NCBI GenBank assembly: GCA_902783285.1
Contig: CACZQM010000085.1
Location: forward strand, 1-44,974
Origin: an uncultured Desulfovibrio sp.
Lineage (GTDB): Bacteria > Desulfobacterota > Desulfovibrionia > Desulfovibrionales > Desulfovibrionaceae
DNA: 44,974 bases
Direction of reading: 5' to 3'
Below are positions 20,735 through 28,701 of this stretch, piece by piece (position 1 is the first letter of the stretch; each line of letters starts with the position of its first letter). The notes below the pieces were generated by a model. That model searched no databases, was not told the DNA's origin, and saw only the letters and a list, made by a program, of their open reading frames with translations. Both the position numbers and the translations under genes were made by a program.

Positions 20735-20763
20735 ATTTTATCCTGTCTTTGAACAGGACGCAA
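20735..20763 (-). promoter_or_regulatory. Candidate coaX-eno promoter with an inverted repeat in the spacer
   Basis: The minus strand reads TTGCGT (20758-20763), 17 bases, TAAAAT (20735-20740). The spacer holds the inverted repeat CCTGT-N6-ACAGG (20742-20757), a possible repressor site. Confidence 0.5.
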
Positions 20764-20841
20764 CTGTGAAGAACGCCCTGTGTGCAGCAGGCAGGGAATG
20801 CGTAGGGAAAAGCCGGCTGCGCTTCCCGCAGCGGCGGCGTT

Positions 20842-20875
20842 AAAAAAGCGGTCCCATGCCGCAGGGGCATGGGAC
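20842..20875 (-). terminator. Rho-independent terminator after dctM (locus 2)
   Basis: A 10-bp perfect stem (20851-20860 with 20866-20875), a 5-base loop and a T-run on the minus strand lie about 30 bases past the dctM stop. Confidence 0.88.
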
Positions 20876-20904
20876 ATGGCTTTCAGCGTCCTGGGGAGGT
20901 CCGG

Positions 20905-22170
20905 TCAGTTGATGGCCCAGGAGACGATCCCAGGCACATAGGTGATCAGCATGAGGACCGTGAGCATGACGAGCCAGAACGGGACGAGCGACCGGCTCAG
21001 CCTGGGGATGGCCACTCCGGAAATATTGCTCGCCACGTACATGGCCGTGCCTACCGGCGGGGTGAGCAGGCCGATGGTCAGGTTGATGACCATGACGAGC
21101 CCGAACTGCACGGGATGGACCTGCAGGCTTTGGGCCACCGGCACAAGGATGGGCGCCAGCAGCATGATGGCCGGGCCGCTGTCGATGAACATGCCGCAGA
21201 TGAGCAGCAAAAAGTTGATGAGCAGCAGCAGGACGTACTTATTGTCGCTGATGCTGAGCAGGGAATTGGTGAGGTACTGCGGGATCTGCTCGCTGGCGAG
21301 CAGCCAGCCGAAGAGCGACGTGGCTGCGATGATGGTGCCGATGACGGCGGTGCTGATGGCGGCCTCCACGCAGATCCTGGGCAGGTTCTTCCAGGTGATC
21401 TCTTTATACACGAAGACGCCCACGAGCAGGGCGTACACGGCAACGACCGCTCCGCCTTCCGTAGCGGTGAACACGCCGGAGCGTATGCCTCCGATGATGA
21501 TCACGGGCATGAGCAGCGCCCAGATGGCATCCTTGAACCTGCGCCATTTTTCAGCGCCGCTCACGGCGCCCTCACGCGGGTACTTGTGCCTGACGGCGTA
21601 CCAGTAGGAATAACCCAGGAAGCCCGCTCCGATGAGCACGCCCGGGGCGATGGCCGCCATGAACAGGTCGCCGATAGAGGTCTGGGCCGTGACGCCGTAG
21701 ATGATGATGGCGATGCTGGGCGGGATGATGAGGCCGATGCTGCCCGAGCAGGCGACCAGGGCGGCGGAAAAGCCTGTGTCGTAGCTGCGCTTCTTCATTT
21801 CGGGGATCATGATGGATCCCAGGGCCGCCGCATCCGCCACGCCGGAACCGGAAATGCCGCCCATGATCACGCCGCTGATGGCGACCACGTGGCCAAGGCT
21901 GCCGCGTATGCCGCCCACGAACGAAAGGGCGAAGTCGATGATGCGCCGGGTAATGCCGCCGTGGCTCATGAGCGCCCCAGCCAGCATGAACAGCGGTATG
22001 GCCATGAGCGGGAAGGAATTGACCGCCGTGAACATGCGCTGGGTGAACACGGTGATGGGGTAGCCGAACAGGCAGATGGCGGCCAGCGAGGCGACGGCCA
22101 GGCCAAAGCCCACGGGCAGGCCCATGACCAGGAAGAGGAAAAACCCGCCGAAAAGTATCAGTCCTAGCAT
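20905..22170 (-). CDS. dctM: TRAP transporter large permease subunit DctM (locus 2)
   Basis: This 421-residue membrane protein has about 12 hydrophobic helices and DctM-family segments such as FMLAGALMSHGGITRRIIDF, GISGSGVADAAALGSIM and IPPSIAIIIYG. It forms the transport channel of the second TRAP system. The start at 22170 has AGGAGG upstream and overlaps the dctQ stop by 7 bases. It is the last gene of the otnK-dehydrogenase-dctPQM operon. Confidence 0.94.
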   Translation of the reverse strand: MLGLILFGGFFLFLVMGLPVGFGLAVASLAAICLFGYPITVFTQRMFTAVNSFPLMAIPLFMLAGALMSHGGITRRIIDFALSFVGGIRGSLGHVVAISGVIMGGISGSGVADAAALGSIMIPEMKKRSYDTGFSAALVACSGSIGLIIPPSIAIIIYGVTAQTSIGDLFMAAIAPGVLIGAGFLGYSYWYAVRHKYPREGAVSGAEKWRRFKDAIWALLMPVIIIGGIRSGVFTATEGGAVVAVYALLVGVFVYKEITWKNLPRICVEAAISTAVIGTIIAATSLFGWLLASEQIPQYLTNSLLSISDNKYVLLLLINFLLLICGMFIDSGPAIMLLAPILVPVAQSLQVHPVQFGLVMVINLTIGLLTPPVGTAMYVASNISGVAIPRLSRSLVPFWLVMLTVLMLITYVPGIVSWAIN

Positions 22171-22670
22171 GGGGAATCCTCCTCTTTCACGCCGTCGAGG
22201 GCCTTGTCTTTCTGCGTGAGGCATGCCCAGATATCGCGGAGCGCATAGTAGAGCAGGAGCAGCCCGCTGAGCGGAATGACGCTGTACACCCAGTGCATGG
22301 GCAGTTCGAGCGCCGGGCTTTCCTGCATGGTGCCGAGCTCAAAAAGCGCCAGCGCGCTGACGAAGATCGCTCCGGCAAGCACGGCGATGAGCACCAGGTT
22401 GACCAGGCGCAGGGTCCAGTGCGCAAGCCCCCTGAGGTGCGCAAGCAGCAGATCGAGCGCGACATGGGCTCCGGCGCGGTAGGCCAGCACCATGCCGAGG
22501 AAGGTTATCCACACAAAGATATACCGCCCTATTTCCTCGGACCAGCTGAGGGAATGCTGGAAGGCGTACCGTGCCACGACCTGGGCGAAGATGACGGTCA
22601 TCATGGCGATCATCAGGCTGCCGCAGGCCAGGCACAGGAATTTGAAGATCAGGTCGTCGAGCTTTTTCAA
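22164..22670 (-). CDS. dctQ: TRAP transporter small permease subunit DctQ (locus 2)
   Basis: This 168-residue membrane protein has four hydrophobic helices and DctQ features (SWSEEIGRYIFVWITFLGMVLAYRAGAHVAL). I placed the start at a TTG (22670) because a CGGAG site lies just before it and the product begins at the usual point for the family. Another TTG at 22703 has no good site and overlaps the terminator tail upstream. It partners DctM and takes substrate from the DctP encoded 81 bases upstream. Confidence 0.85.
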   Translation of the reverse strand: MKKLDDLIFKFLCLACGSLMIAMMTVIFAQVVARYAFQHSLSWSEEIGRYIFVWITFLGMVLAYRAGAHVALDLLLAHLRGLAHWTLRLVNLVLIAVLAGAIFVSALALFELGTMQESPALELPMHWVYSVIPLSGLLLLYYALRDIWACLTQKDKALDGVKEEDSPC

Positions 22671-22707
22671 GGCGCGCTCCGTCAAAAAAGTTCCGGTTTG
22701 CAATGAG

Positions 22708-22739
22708 AAAAAAGCCGGCGCGGAAGATCCCGCGCCGGC
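22708..22739 (-). terminator. Intercistronic terminator between dctP and dctQ (locus 2)
   Basis: A 10-bp perfect stem (22714-22723 with 22730-22739) and 6-base loop are followed on the minus strand by TTTTTT. It lies 12 bases after the dctP stop and should make the binding protein more abundant than the permease. Confidence 0.8.
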
Positions 22740-22751
22740 CCAGGTCAGCTG

Positions 22752-23750
22752 TTACCTGCCCAGAGTCTGCAGGATGCGCTTGTAGAGGTCGAGATCGACG
22801 GTCTTGGCGAAGTCTTCATGCACGCTGCGGGCGGCGGCGGCAAGTTCCTTCTTGTCGGGATGCGTCACCTGCAGGCCCTTGGCCTGCATCGCGGCGAGCA
22901 GTTCGTTGGTCTTGTCGAGCACGAGCTGGTTCTCGTAGGCGGTGGCGGCGTTCGCGGCCTCGACGATGATCTGGCGCTGCTTGTCGTTGAGCTTCTTCCA
23001 GCGCATCTCGCTCATGGCGATGGTCACGTATTCATACTTGTGATCGGTGATGGCGATGTACTTCTGCACTTCGTTGATGCGTCCGCCATAGATGAAGGGG
23101 ATGGGATTCTCCTGTGCCTCGATGACGTTCTGCTGCAGGCCGGTGTACACTTCGCTCCAGGCCATGGGCGTGGGGTTGGCGCCCATGGCGCGCCAGCTGT
23201 TGACCATGGCCGGGATCTCAGGCAGGCGGATCTTCAGCCCCTTGAGGTCTTCAAGCTTGTTGATGGGCTTGTTGGACGTGGTCTGGCGCGGTCCGCGGTC
23301 CCACCAGTTGAGGATGCGGATGCCGGACTTCTTGACCAGGCGGCCGGCGATCTCCTCGCCGATGGGGCCATGGATGACCTTGTTGAACTCTTCCTGGGAG
23401 TCGAACAGGTAAGGCAGCTCGAGCAGGCCGATGGACTTTTCAAAGTTGCCGAGCACGCCGGCGACAAGGCCGAAGTCCACGGTGCCCATCTGCATGCCTT
23501 CCACGAGGTCGCGGTCGCCGCCAAGGGTGGAGTTGGGGTAGATCTTCAGGGTGATCTCGCCGTTGGAACGTTTTTCAAGCTCTTCCTTGAACTTGAGCGA
23601 GCCGAGATGCCAGAAATCCTGCTCCGTCTGGATATGGCCGAGCTTCAGTTCGAGCGGAGCGGCCTGCGAAGAGGCAGGGACGGCAGCCACGAGACCGAGG
23701 GCGGCAAAGCCGAGGACCAGGGAAGCCAGGGTTTTGGAAATGCGATTCAT
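22752..23750 (-). CDS. dctP: TRAP transporter substrate-binding protein DctP (locus 2)
   Basis: This 332-residue periplasmic binding protein has a signal peptide (about 1-30, ending SQA-AP). DctP-family segments include LGGDRDLVEGMQMGTVDFGL, DLKGLKIRLPEIPAMV with the ligand-binding arginine, and VYTGLQQNVIEAQENP. The neighbours (otnK, otnC, a zinc dehydrogenase) suggest a four-carbon sugar acid as ligand instead of a plain dicarboxylate, but this is inferred from position only. The start follows GGAGGA. Confidence 0.92.
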   Translation of the reverse strand: MNRISKTLASLVLGFAALGLVAAVPASSQAAPLELKLGHIQTEQDFWHLGSLKFKEELEKRSNGEITLKIYPNSTLGGDRDLVEGMQMGTVDFGLVAGVLGNFEKSIGLLELPYLFDSQEEFNKVIHGPIGEEIAGRLVKKSGIRILNWWDRGPRQTTSNKPINKLEDLKGLKIRLPEIPAMVNSWRAMGANPTPMAWSEVYTGLQQNVIEAQENPIPFIYGGRINEVQKYIAITDHKYEYVTIAMSEMRWKKLNDKQRQIIVEAANAATAYENQLVLDKTNELLAAMQAKGLQVTHPDKKELAAAARSVHEDFAKTVDLDLYKRILQTLGR

Positions 23751-23798
23751 GATGGTGTCCTCCGGAGAAGTTACAGGTTTGCTGTCTATGCGCGGCTG

Positions 23799-24821
23799 CT
23801 ATTTTACAGTCACGATGACCTTGACCACGTTGCCCTTCTTGTAGAGCAGCGTGTCCAGTGCCTCCTGGGTCTGATCCAGCGGGAAATGCTGCGTGACGAA
23901 GCCCTTGAGCTCCAGCCCGCCGTTGATCATTTCCGCAGCCTTCACAAAATCCTTTGTTTCATAGGTCATGGCTCCGTACATGGTCTGCTCGTTGAAGACC
24001 ATGCCGTAGCAGTAGAAGGGGATGTCCCGGGTGATCATGGCCACGATGCCGATCTCGCCGCGCTTGCGCACGCAGGCCGAAGCCTGGGAGAGGATGTTCG
24101 GCGCGCCGGCGCAGACGATGGCCAGGTCAGCGCCCCTGCCGCCCGTCAGTTCCTTGACTTTCGCCTCCACGTCTTCGGCAAGGGGATCGAGGGCGGCCGC
24201 TGCGCCGTAGCTCTTTGCCATCTCGCGGTTGAAGGGCGCGGTGTCGGTGCAGATGATGGTCTTAAAGCCCATTTCGCGGGCGACGACCAGGCAGAGCAGG
24301 CCGATGGTGCCCGCGCCCAGGATGACGACGCAGTCCCGTTCCTTGATGGTGGAGCGCGAAAGCGCATGCACGGCGACGGCCAGAGGCTCGATGAGCGTGC
24401 CCTGCTCGTAGGATATGGCATCCGCGAGCTTGTACAGCGTTTTTTCGGGCGCGTTGAAATATTCCACGAAGGTGCCCGTCCAGGTCGCCGTTCCGGGGGC
24501 TGACTTATGCAGGCAGATGTTCGTCAGGTCCTTCTTGCAGAACTCGCATTCGCCGCAGCCAAGATGCGGCTCCACAGTGACGCGGTCGCCTACGGCGAAC
24601 TTCGTGACCTTGCTGCCGACCTTGACGATATCGCCGGCTATCTCGTGGCCGAGCACGCAGGGCGGCTTGCGGAAGGCATGCGTCCCCTTGAACAGATGCA
24701 GGTCCGAACCGCAGACGCCTACGGTGCGCACTTCGATGAGCACCTCGTCATCCTTGATGGCGGGCACGTCCATTTCCCTGATCTCGACTTTTTCCTTGTC
24801 TGTGACAAGAGCGGCTTTCAT
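23799..24821 (-). CDS. Zinc-dependent medium-chain dehydrogenase (polyol/threonine dehydrogenase-like)
   Basis: This 340-residue NAD(P)-linked dehydrogenase of the MDR superfamily resembles sorbitol and L-threonine 3-dehydrogenases. The catalytic zinc site shows Cys37 in VGVCGSD and His59-Glu60 in GHE. The structural zinc has Cys89, 92, 95 and 103. The Rossmann motif is LGAGTIG, and an aspartate ends the second strand (ICTD), which favours NAD. It sits between otnK and dctPQM, so it probably oxidises the imported hydroxyacid or polyol before phosphorylation. Its substrate cannot be read from sequence. The start follows GGAGGA. Confidence 0.85.
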   Translation of the reverse strand: MKAALVTDKEKVEIREMDVPAIKDDEVLIEVRTVGVCGSDLHLFKGTHAFRKPPCVLGHEIAGDIVKVGSKVTKFAVGDRVTVEPHLGCGECEFCKKDLTNICLHKSAPGTATWTGTFVEYFNAPEKTLYKLADAISYEQGTLIEPLAVAVHALSRSTIKERDCVVILGAGTIGLLCLVVAREMGFKTIICTDTAPFNREMAKSYGAAAALDPLAEDVEAKVKELTGGRGADLAIVCAGAPNILSQASACVRKRGEIGIVAMITRDIPFYCYGMVFNEQTMYGAMTYETKDFVKAAEMINGGLELKGFVTQHFPLDQTQEALDTLLYKKGNVVKVIVTVK

Positions 24822-24890
24822 AGCGCATATCCTCCGCGTCTGGCATGCGGCCATCCGGCAAGGCGCGGATCCGCATGCATCCCTTGAGTG

Positions 24891-26168
24891 TCAGCTGCGC
24901 GCATCCTGCGGGATGAACGACAGCGCCCTGGTGAAAAATCCTTCGTCGCCAAAATTGCCTGACTTGAGGGCCAGTGAAAGAGCTCCGTCGAGCGTGCGCA
25001 CCCAGGGAACGCCCGGGGCGATCTGCGGGCCGATGGCAAAGCCCTTGACCGCAAGCGCCTGCGAAACGACGCTCGATGTTTCCCCGCCGGCAATGATGAA
25101 ATGGTCATAGCCCGTGCCGCGCAGGAGCACGGCAAGGCGGGCAAAAAAGCGCTCCACGCAGCGGCTCGACTGCTCCACTCCCCACTGCTCCTGTATCGAC
25201 TTGAGTTCGGCAGGGGGCACGGTCGCCGAAACAAGCGGGGGCATGGCGTCTCCCGCATGGGCCTGGGCCACGGCAAGCACTTCCTGCGCATAACCTTCGG
25301 CGTCAGCCATGCAGCGCACGATATCCGCCTTGAGCACATACGCTCTGGCAGCGTAGGCCGCCACCTGGCGGTTCGTCATCTCGGAGCATGATCCGGAAAG
25401 CAGGATGGTCTTCCCGCCGGCGGAAGGAAGCCCGGGATCCGTGGCGCAGCTGCCTCCGCCGCTTCCGGCCGCGTAGCGGCGGGCGATGGCCCCTCCCAGT
25501 CCGGAACCGCCGGTGACCAGCGGCATCCCGGAGAGCGCTTCGGCCAGCACATCCAGGTCGGCGTCGGCCAGCGTGTCCAGCACGGCATAGGAAACGCCCT
25601 GCGCCCGCAGGTCGTCCAGCCTGGAACGCACGGCCCCGGCGCCCTGGGCGATGACCTGGGCAGGGACGTTCCCGCTCCGGCCCCGGGACTGCGCGTCCAT
25701 GAGCCGCAGGAGGCTGGCATCGCGCATGGGATTGAGCGGGTGGTTGCGCATGCCCGTCTCGTTGAGGAGGGCGCCGCCGATGAACAGGTAGCCCTGGTAC
25801 ACCGTGCGCCCGTTCACCGGCAGGGCCGGGCAGATGACCGTGAGCCCGGTCCCCAGGGCGTCCATCAGGGCGTCCGTCACCGGGCCGATGTTGCCCTTGG
25901 CCGTGCTGTCGAACGTGGAGCAGTATTTGAAGAAGAACTGCGTGCAGCCTATGGAGCGCAGATAGTTCAGCGCGTCCAGCGAAAGGCGCACGGCTTCCGG
26001 GGCAGGGCAGGAACGGCTTTTGAGGGAAACGACGACGGCTTCCGTCCCCGGAGGGATGTCCGCGCCCGCAGAGCCGTTGAGCTGCACCGTAGGCAGCCCG
26101 TTGTTCACAAGGAAGCCGGCGATGTCCGTCGCGCCGGTGAAATCATCCGCTATCACGCCAAGAAACAT
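24891..26168 (-). CDS. otnK: Four-carbon acid sugar kinase, 3-oxo-tetronate kinase-like
   Basis: This 425-residue member of the DUF1537/PF07005 kinase family starts with the hallmark GVIADDFTGATDIAGFLVNNG. The N-terminal domain binds the sugar acid. The C-terminal nucleotide-binding domain has VTGGSGLGGAIARRY and AGGETSSVVSQAL. OtnK phosphorylates 3-oxo-tetronate, made from D- or L-threonate or erythronate, at O4. The divergent otnC gene encodes the next step, which supports the call. The start at 26168 has a GAGG site and fits the family N-terminus; the longer frame to 26336 is rejected. It is the first gene of the operon. Confidence 0.88.
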   Translation of the reverse strand: MFLGVIADDFTGATDIAGFLVNNGLPTVQLNGSAGADIPPGTEAVVVSLKSRSCPAPEAVRLSLDALNYLRSIGCTQFFFKYCSTFDSTAKGNIGPVTDALMDALGTGLTVICPALPVNGRTVYQGYLFIGGALLNETGMRNHPLNPMRDASLLRLMDAQSRGRSGNVPAQVIAQGAGAVRSRLDDLRAQGVSYAVLDTLADADLDVLAEALSGMPLVTGGSGLGGAIARRYAAGSGGGSCATDPGLPSAGGKTILLSGSCSEMTNRQVAAYAARAYVLKADIVRCMADAEGYAQEVLAVAQAHAGDAMPPLVSATVPPAELKSIQEQWGVEQSSRCVERFFARLAVLLRGTGYDHFIIAGGETSSVVSQALAVKGFAIGPQIAPGVPWVRTLDGALSLALKSGNFGDEGFFTRALSFIPQDARS

Positions 26169-26514
26169 AGCCACCTCACCAGGTCGATGCGTCCGGCAAT
26201 CCGAAGCGGAACGTCCGCGGGGAAATTGCCGCAAGCCCACAGCGCATCCCCTCATGCCGTCCCGATAGAGGCCGCCATCGAAAACCATGCGGGAAAATAC
26301 GCTTCTTTTGATTATGATTATACTCCGCCGCCCCAAAATGCAACAGATTTGTTGTTTGTCGACGATGCATGATCAAAAATGAACATGGGAGGATTTGCAA
26401 ATGGATGGCAAAAGGCTCAATATGGATGCAGAACGGCGCTGATGCTCCAGGGGCATCCCGCGCAGGCGACCGCGATGCGCAGGCAGCGGCAGAAAATGTT
26501 TTCCAGGAGGAAGC
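26169..26514. promoter_or_regulatory. Divergent control region of otnK and otnC
   Basis: These 346 bases hold no gene. For the minus-strand operon, TTGCAT (26338-26343), 15 bases and a perfect TATAAT (26317-26322) form a candidate with a short spacer. For otnC, TTGCAA (26395-26400), 17 bases, CAATAT (26418-26423) is a weak candidate. An imperfect palindrome centred on ATGCAT (26365-26370) lies between them and may be an operator. No regulator gene is adjacent. Confidence 0.4.
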
Positions 26515-27138
26515 ATGTACGAAACTTCTTTGAGGACGGCCATGACGGAACTGGGTGCGTCCCTGTTCGACCGGGGCTATTCATCGGGCAGCAGCGGCAA
26601 TATGTCCGTGCGCCTCCCCGACGGCAACATCCTGGCCACGCCGACCAATTCCTCACTGGGCAGGCTCGTACCGGAACGCATCTCGCTCGTCAGCATCGAC
26701 GGCGAGCTGCTTGCCGGGGACAAGCCTTCCAAGGAATGCACGTTCCACAGGGAGATCTACAAGGCGCGCCCCGGCTGCAACGCCATCGTCCACCTGCACA
26801 GCACCTGGGCCACCGCGCTTTCCTGCCTCAGCGGGCTCGACCCCGCTGACGTGCTGCGCCCCTTCACTCCGTATTATGTGATGAAGGTCTCCCCGCTGCC
26901 GCTCATCCCCTACTTCAAGCCCGGCAGCCAGAAGCTCTTCGACGCCATAGCCCGCCAGGCAAGGGAGAGCGCTGCCATGCTGCTTGCCAACCACGGCGCC
27001 ATCACCACCGGCAAGACCCTTGAGCAGGCGGTCAACGCCGCCGAAGAGCTGGAAGAGACAGCCAAACTGTTCTTCATCCTTCAGGGGAAGGACGTGCGCT
27101 GGCTGACGGAAAGCGAGATCGCAGAATTAAAGGCGTAG
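26515..27138 (+). CDS. otnC: 3-oxo-tetronate 4-phosphate decarboxylase (class II aldolase family)
   Basis: This class II aldolase-like enzyme of 207 residues should convert 3-oxo-tetronate 4-phosphate to dihydroxyacetone phosphate and CO2. OtnC-type features are GSSGNMSVRLPDG, the TPTNSSLG loop and GDKPSKE. The metal-binding histidines are His93 and His95 in HLHST and His160 in ANHGA. Glu74 is the likely catalytic acid. The start follows a strong AGGAGGAAG site. It is divergent from otnK, whose product it would use. The fuculose-phosphate aldolase and YgbL-like branches are alternatives, but the SGNMSVRLPDG...TPTNSSLG pattern fits OtnC best. Confidence 0.88.
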   Translation: MYETSLRTAMTELGASLFDRGYSSGSSGNMSVRLPDGNILATPTNSSLGRLVPERISLVSIDGELLAGDKPSKECTFHREIYKARPGCNAIVHLHSTWATALSCLSGLDPADVLRPFTPYYVMKVSPLPLIPYFKPGSQKLFDAIARQARESAAMLLANHGAITTGKTLEQAVNAAEELEETAKLFFILQGKDVRWLTESEIAELKA

Positions 27139-27423
27139 GGACATCCGCACATGGCCTCCGGGCAGGACCGCCGCAACGTGGGCGCGTTGTCATTTTCAGC
27201 CTTCTGCCCGGGCTGATCCCGCATCCCCTGCGGCCGCCCCTGCCTCCTCCAGCAAAAGCGGAGCCCTTCCGCGAAACACATGAAGCACGCGGGCGGCCGC
27301 CTCCTCCCATGCCCGGCTGCTTCCAAGGCGGTCCAAAGATGCCGGCCAAAAGAACGCGCCGGTCTTCTCTCCTGACGCCGCGGCCAGGGGGCGTCCATCT
27401 ACAGGATGTTTCTTTTTCGTTCT

Positions 27424-27452
27424 TTAAATTATTTTATTTTTCAGTATATTAT
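27424..27452 (+). promoter_or_regulatory. Promoter-like element in the AT-rich island
   Basis: TTAAAT (27424-27429), 17 bases, TATTAT (27447-27452) lies in a strongly AT-rich stretch. The surrounding TTTAAATTATTTT (27423-27435) recurs at 7593-7605. No protein gene follows on this strand before argC ends, so it may drive an RNA. Confidence 0.4.
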
Positions 27453-27458
27453 ACAAGT

Positions 27459-27572
27459 TATCTACTTAATGGACATCCATGGGACGAACATCCTCCATCC
27501 TGCTTTTACGCTCCATGCAAGCCAGGCAAAAGCGCCTGCCGTGTTCCGGCAGGCGCTTTTGCCTGGCTGCAT
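27459..27572 (+). ncRNA. Candidate small RNA ending in a strong terminator
   Basis: A transcript starting about seven bases after the -10 (27447-27452) and ending at the long hairpin would be roughly 110 bases. It has no sizeable open frame. The promoter, short length and intrinsic terminator are the classic layout of a trans-acting sRNA, but there is no comparative or expression support. Confidence 0.35.
27515..27572. terminator. Long bidirectional terminator between otnC and argC
   Basis: A perfect 21-bp inverted repeat (27521-27541 with 27547-27567) has a 5-base loop. It is extended by ATGCA/TGCAT (27515-27519 with 27568-27572) across one unpaired base. A/T tracts inside the stem let it end transcription from either side; it lies about 55 bases after the argC stop. 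Confidence 0.85.
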
Positions 27573-27628
27573 AAGTACGCTGTCCTGGCAGGGCAGGACG
27601 TGCGATCGACCGGGCAACGAGGCAGGGA

Positions 27629-28675
27629 TCAGGGCACCAGCGGCGCCGCTCCCAGTCCCTCGTCCAGGGGCAGGCCGAACATCAGGTTGGCATTGGCTAC
27701 GGCCTGGCCGGAAGCGCCGCGGCAGATATTGTCGATGGCGGATGTGAGGATGAGCCAGCCCGTGCGGCTGTCCACGGTGACGGCGATGTCACAGAACATG
27801 GAGCCGCGCACGTTGCGCGTTTCGGGCAGCTGGCCCGCAGGCAGCACGCGCACCCAGGGGGCGCCTTTCCAGTAGTCCTCATACAGGGACTGGATATCCT
27901 CCTGGCTTGCCGGCCTGGCAAGGCGCGCGTAGATGGTGGCGAGGATGCCCCTGCCAATGGGCAGGAGATGGGGATTGAAAGAAACCGTTGCCGGCCGGCC
28001 CGCCGCAAGCGTGAGTTCCTGCTCGATCTCCGGGATATGGCGGTGCCTGCCCCCGATATTGTAAGGGCGGAAGGAATCCGCGACTTCGCAGTAGAGGGAG
28101 CTGACAGAAGCCTTCCTCCCCGCGCCTGTGGTGCCGGACTTAGCATCGATGATGATGCCGGAAGGATCGCAGAGCCCGTGCTTCAATGCCGGATGCAGGG
28201 CCAGGATGGAAGCCGTGGGATAGCACCCGGGGTTGGCCACCAGCCTCGCGGCGCGTATCTGCTCCGCATAGATCTCGGGCAGGCCGTACACGGCGCAGGC
28301 TATGTGCTCCTTGCGCGTATGCGGCTTATACCACGTTTCATAGGTGCCGGCGTCGCGCAGGCGGAAGTCGGCGGAAAGATCGACGACGCGCACGCCGGCG
28401 TCGTACAGGTCCGCCCCTATTTCCATGGCGACCCCGTGGGGCACGGCAAGAAAGACCACGTCGCAGCGCCGGGCGAGGTCAGCCGCGTCCGGTTCCGTGA
28501 GCACGACCTCCGCCCCGGGAAGGCCGCGCAGGAAAGGATAGATGGCGTCCAGCCTGCGCCCGGCATCCTGGCGGGACGTGGCCGCAGCGAGGCGGATGGA
28601 AGGATGCGTGGCAAGGATGCGGGCAAGTTCCATGCCCGTGTATCCGGTCACGCCGACAAGTCCGGCTTTCAGCAT
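27629..28675 (-). CDS. argC: N-acetyl-gamma-glutamyl-phosphate reductase
   Basis: This enzyme reduces N-acetylglutamyl 5-phosphate to the semialdehyde with NADPH in arginine synthesis. The 348-residue product has the N-terminal GVTGYTGMEL nucleotide-binding motif, the active-site Cys151 in ANPGCYPTAS, and the later KSGTTGAGRK and HRHIPEIEQEL. Its partner argB lies about 13 kb away and is not in the same operon. It is the third gene of a short run with the VCBS and DUF1844 genes; the upstream gap is 26 bases. The ribosome site AAGGGAG is about 12 bases from the ATG. Confidence 0.96.
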   Translation of the reverse strand: MLKAGLVGVTGYTGMELARILATHPSIRLAAATSRQDAGRRLDAIYPFLRGLPGAEVVLTEPDAADLARRCDVVFLAVPHGVAMEIGADLYDAGVRVVDLSADFRLRDAGTYETWYKPHTRKEHIACAVYGLPEIYAEQIRAARLVANPGCYPTASILALHPALKHGLCDPSGIIIDAKSGTTGAGRKASVSSLYCEVADSFRPYNIGGRHRHIPEIEQELTLAAGRPATVSFNPHLLPIGRGILATIYARLARPASQEDIQSLYEDYWKGAPWVRVLPAGQLPETRNVRGSMFCDIAVTVDSRTGWLILTSAIDNICRGASGQAVANANLMFGLPLDEGLGAAPLVP

Positions 28676-28701
28676 GATGTGCAGGCTCCCTTCCCGCCGC
28701 C

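Larger units (their letters stand above)
27139..27628. other. Intergenic region between convergent otnC and argC
   Basis: These 490 bases hold no convincing protein gene. The left 270 bases are GC-rich and look featureless. An AT-rich island follows (27416-27470) with a promoter-like element, and then a long perfect inverted repeat ending at 27567. A small RNA is proposed for the right part. Confidence 0.5.

Noticed and set aside
20742..20757. LexA (SOS) box in the coaX promoter
   Set aside because: CTGT and ACAG are 6 bases apart, not the 8 of the E. coli box, and the downstream genes are not SOS genes.
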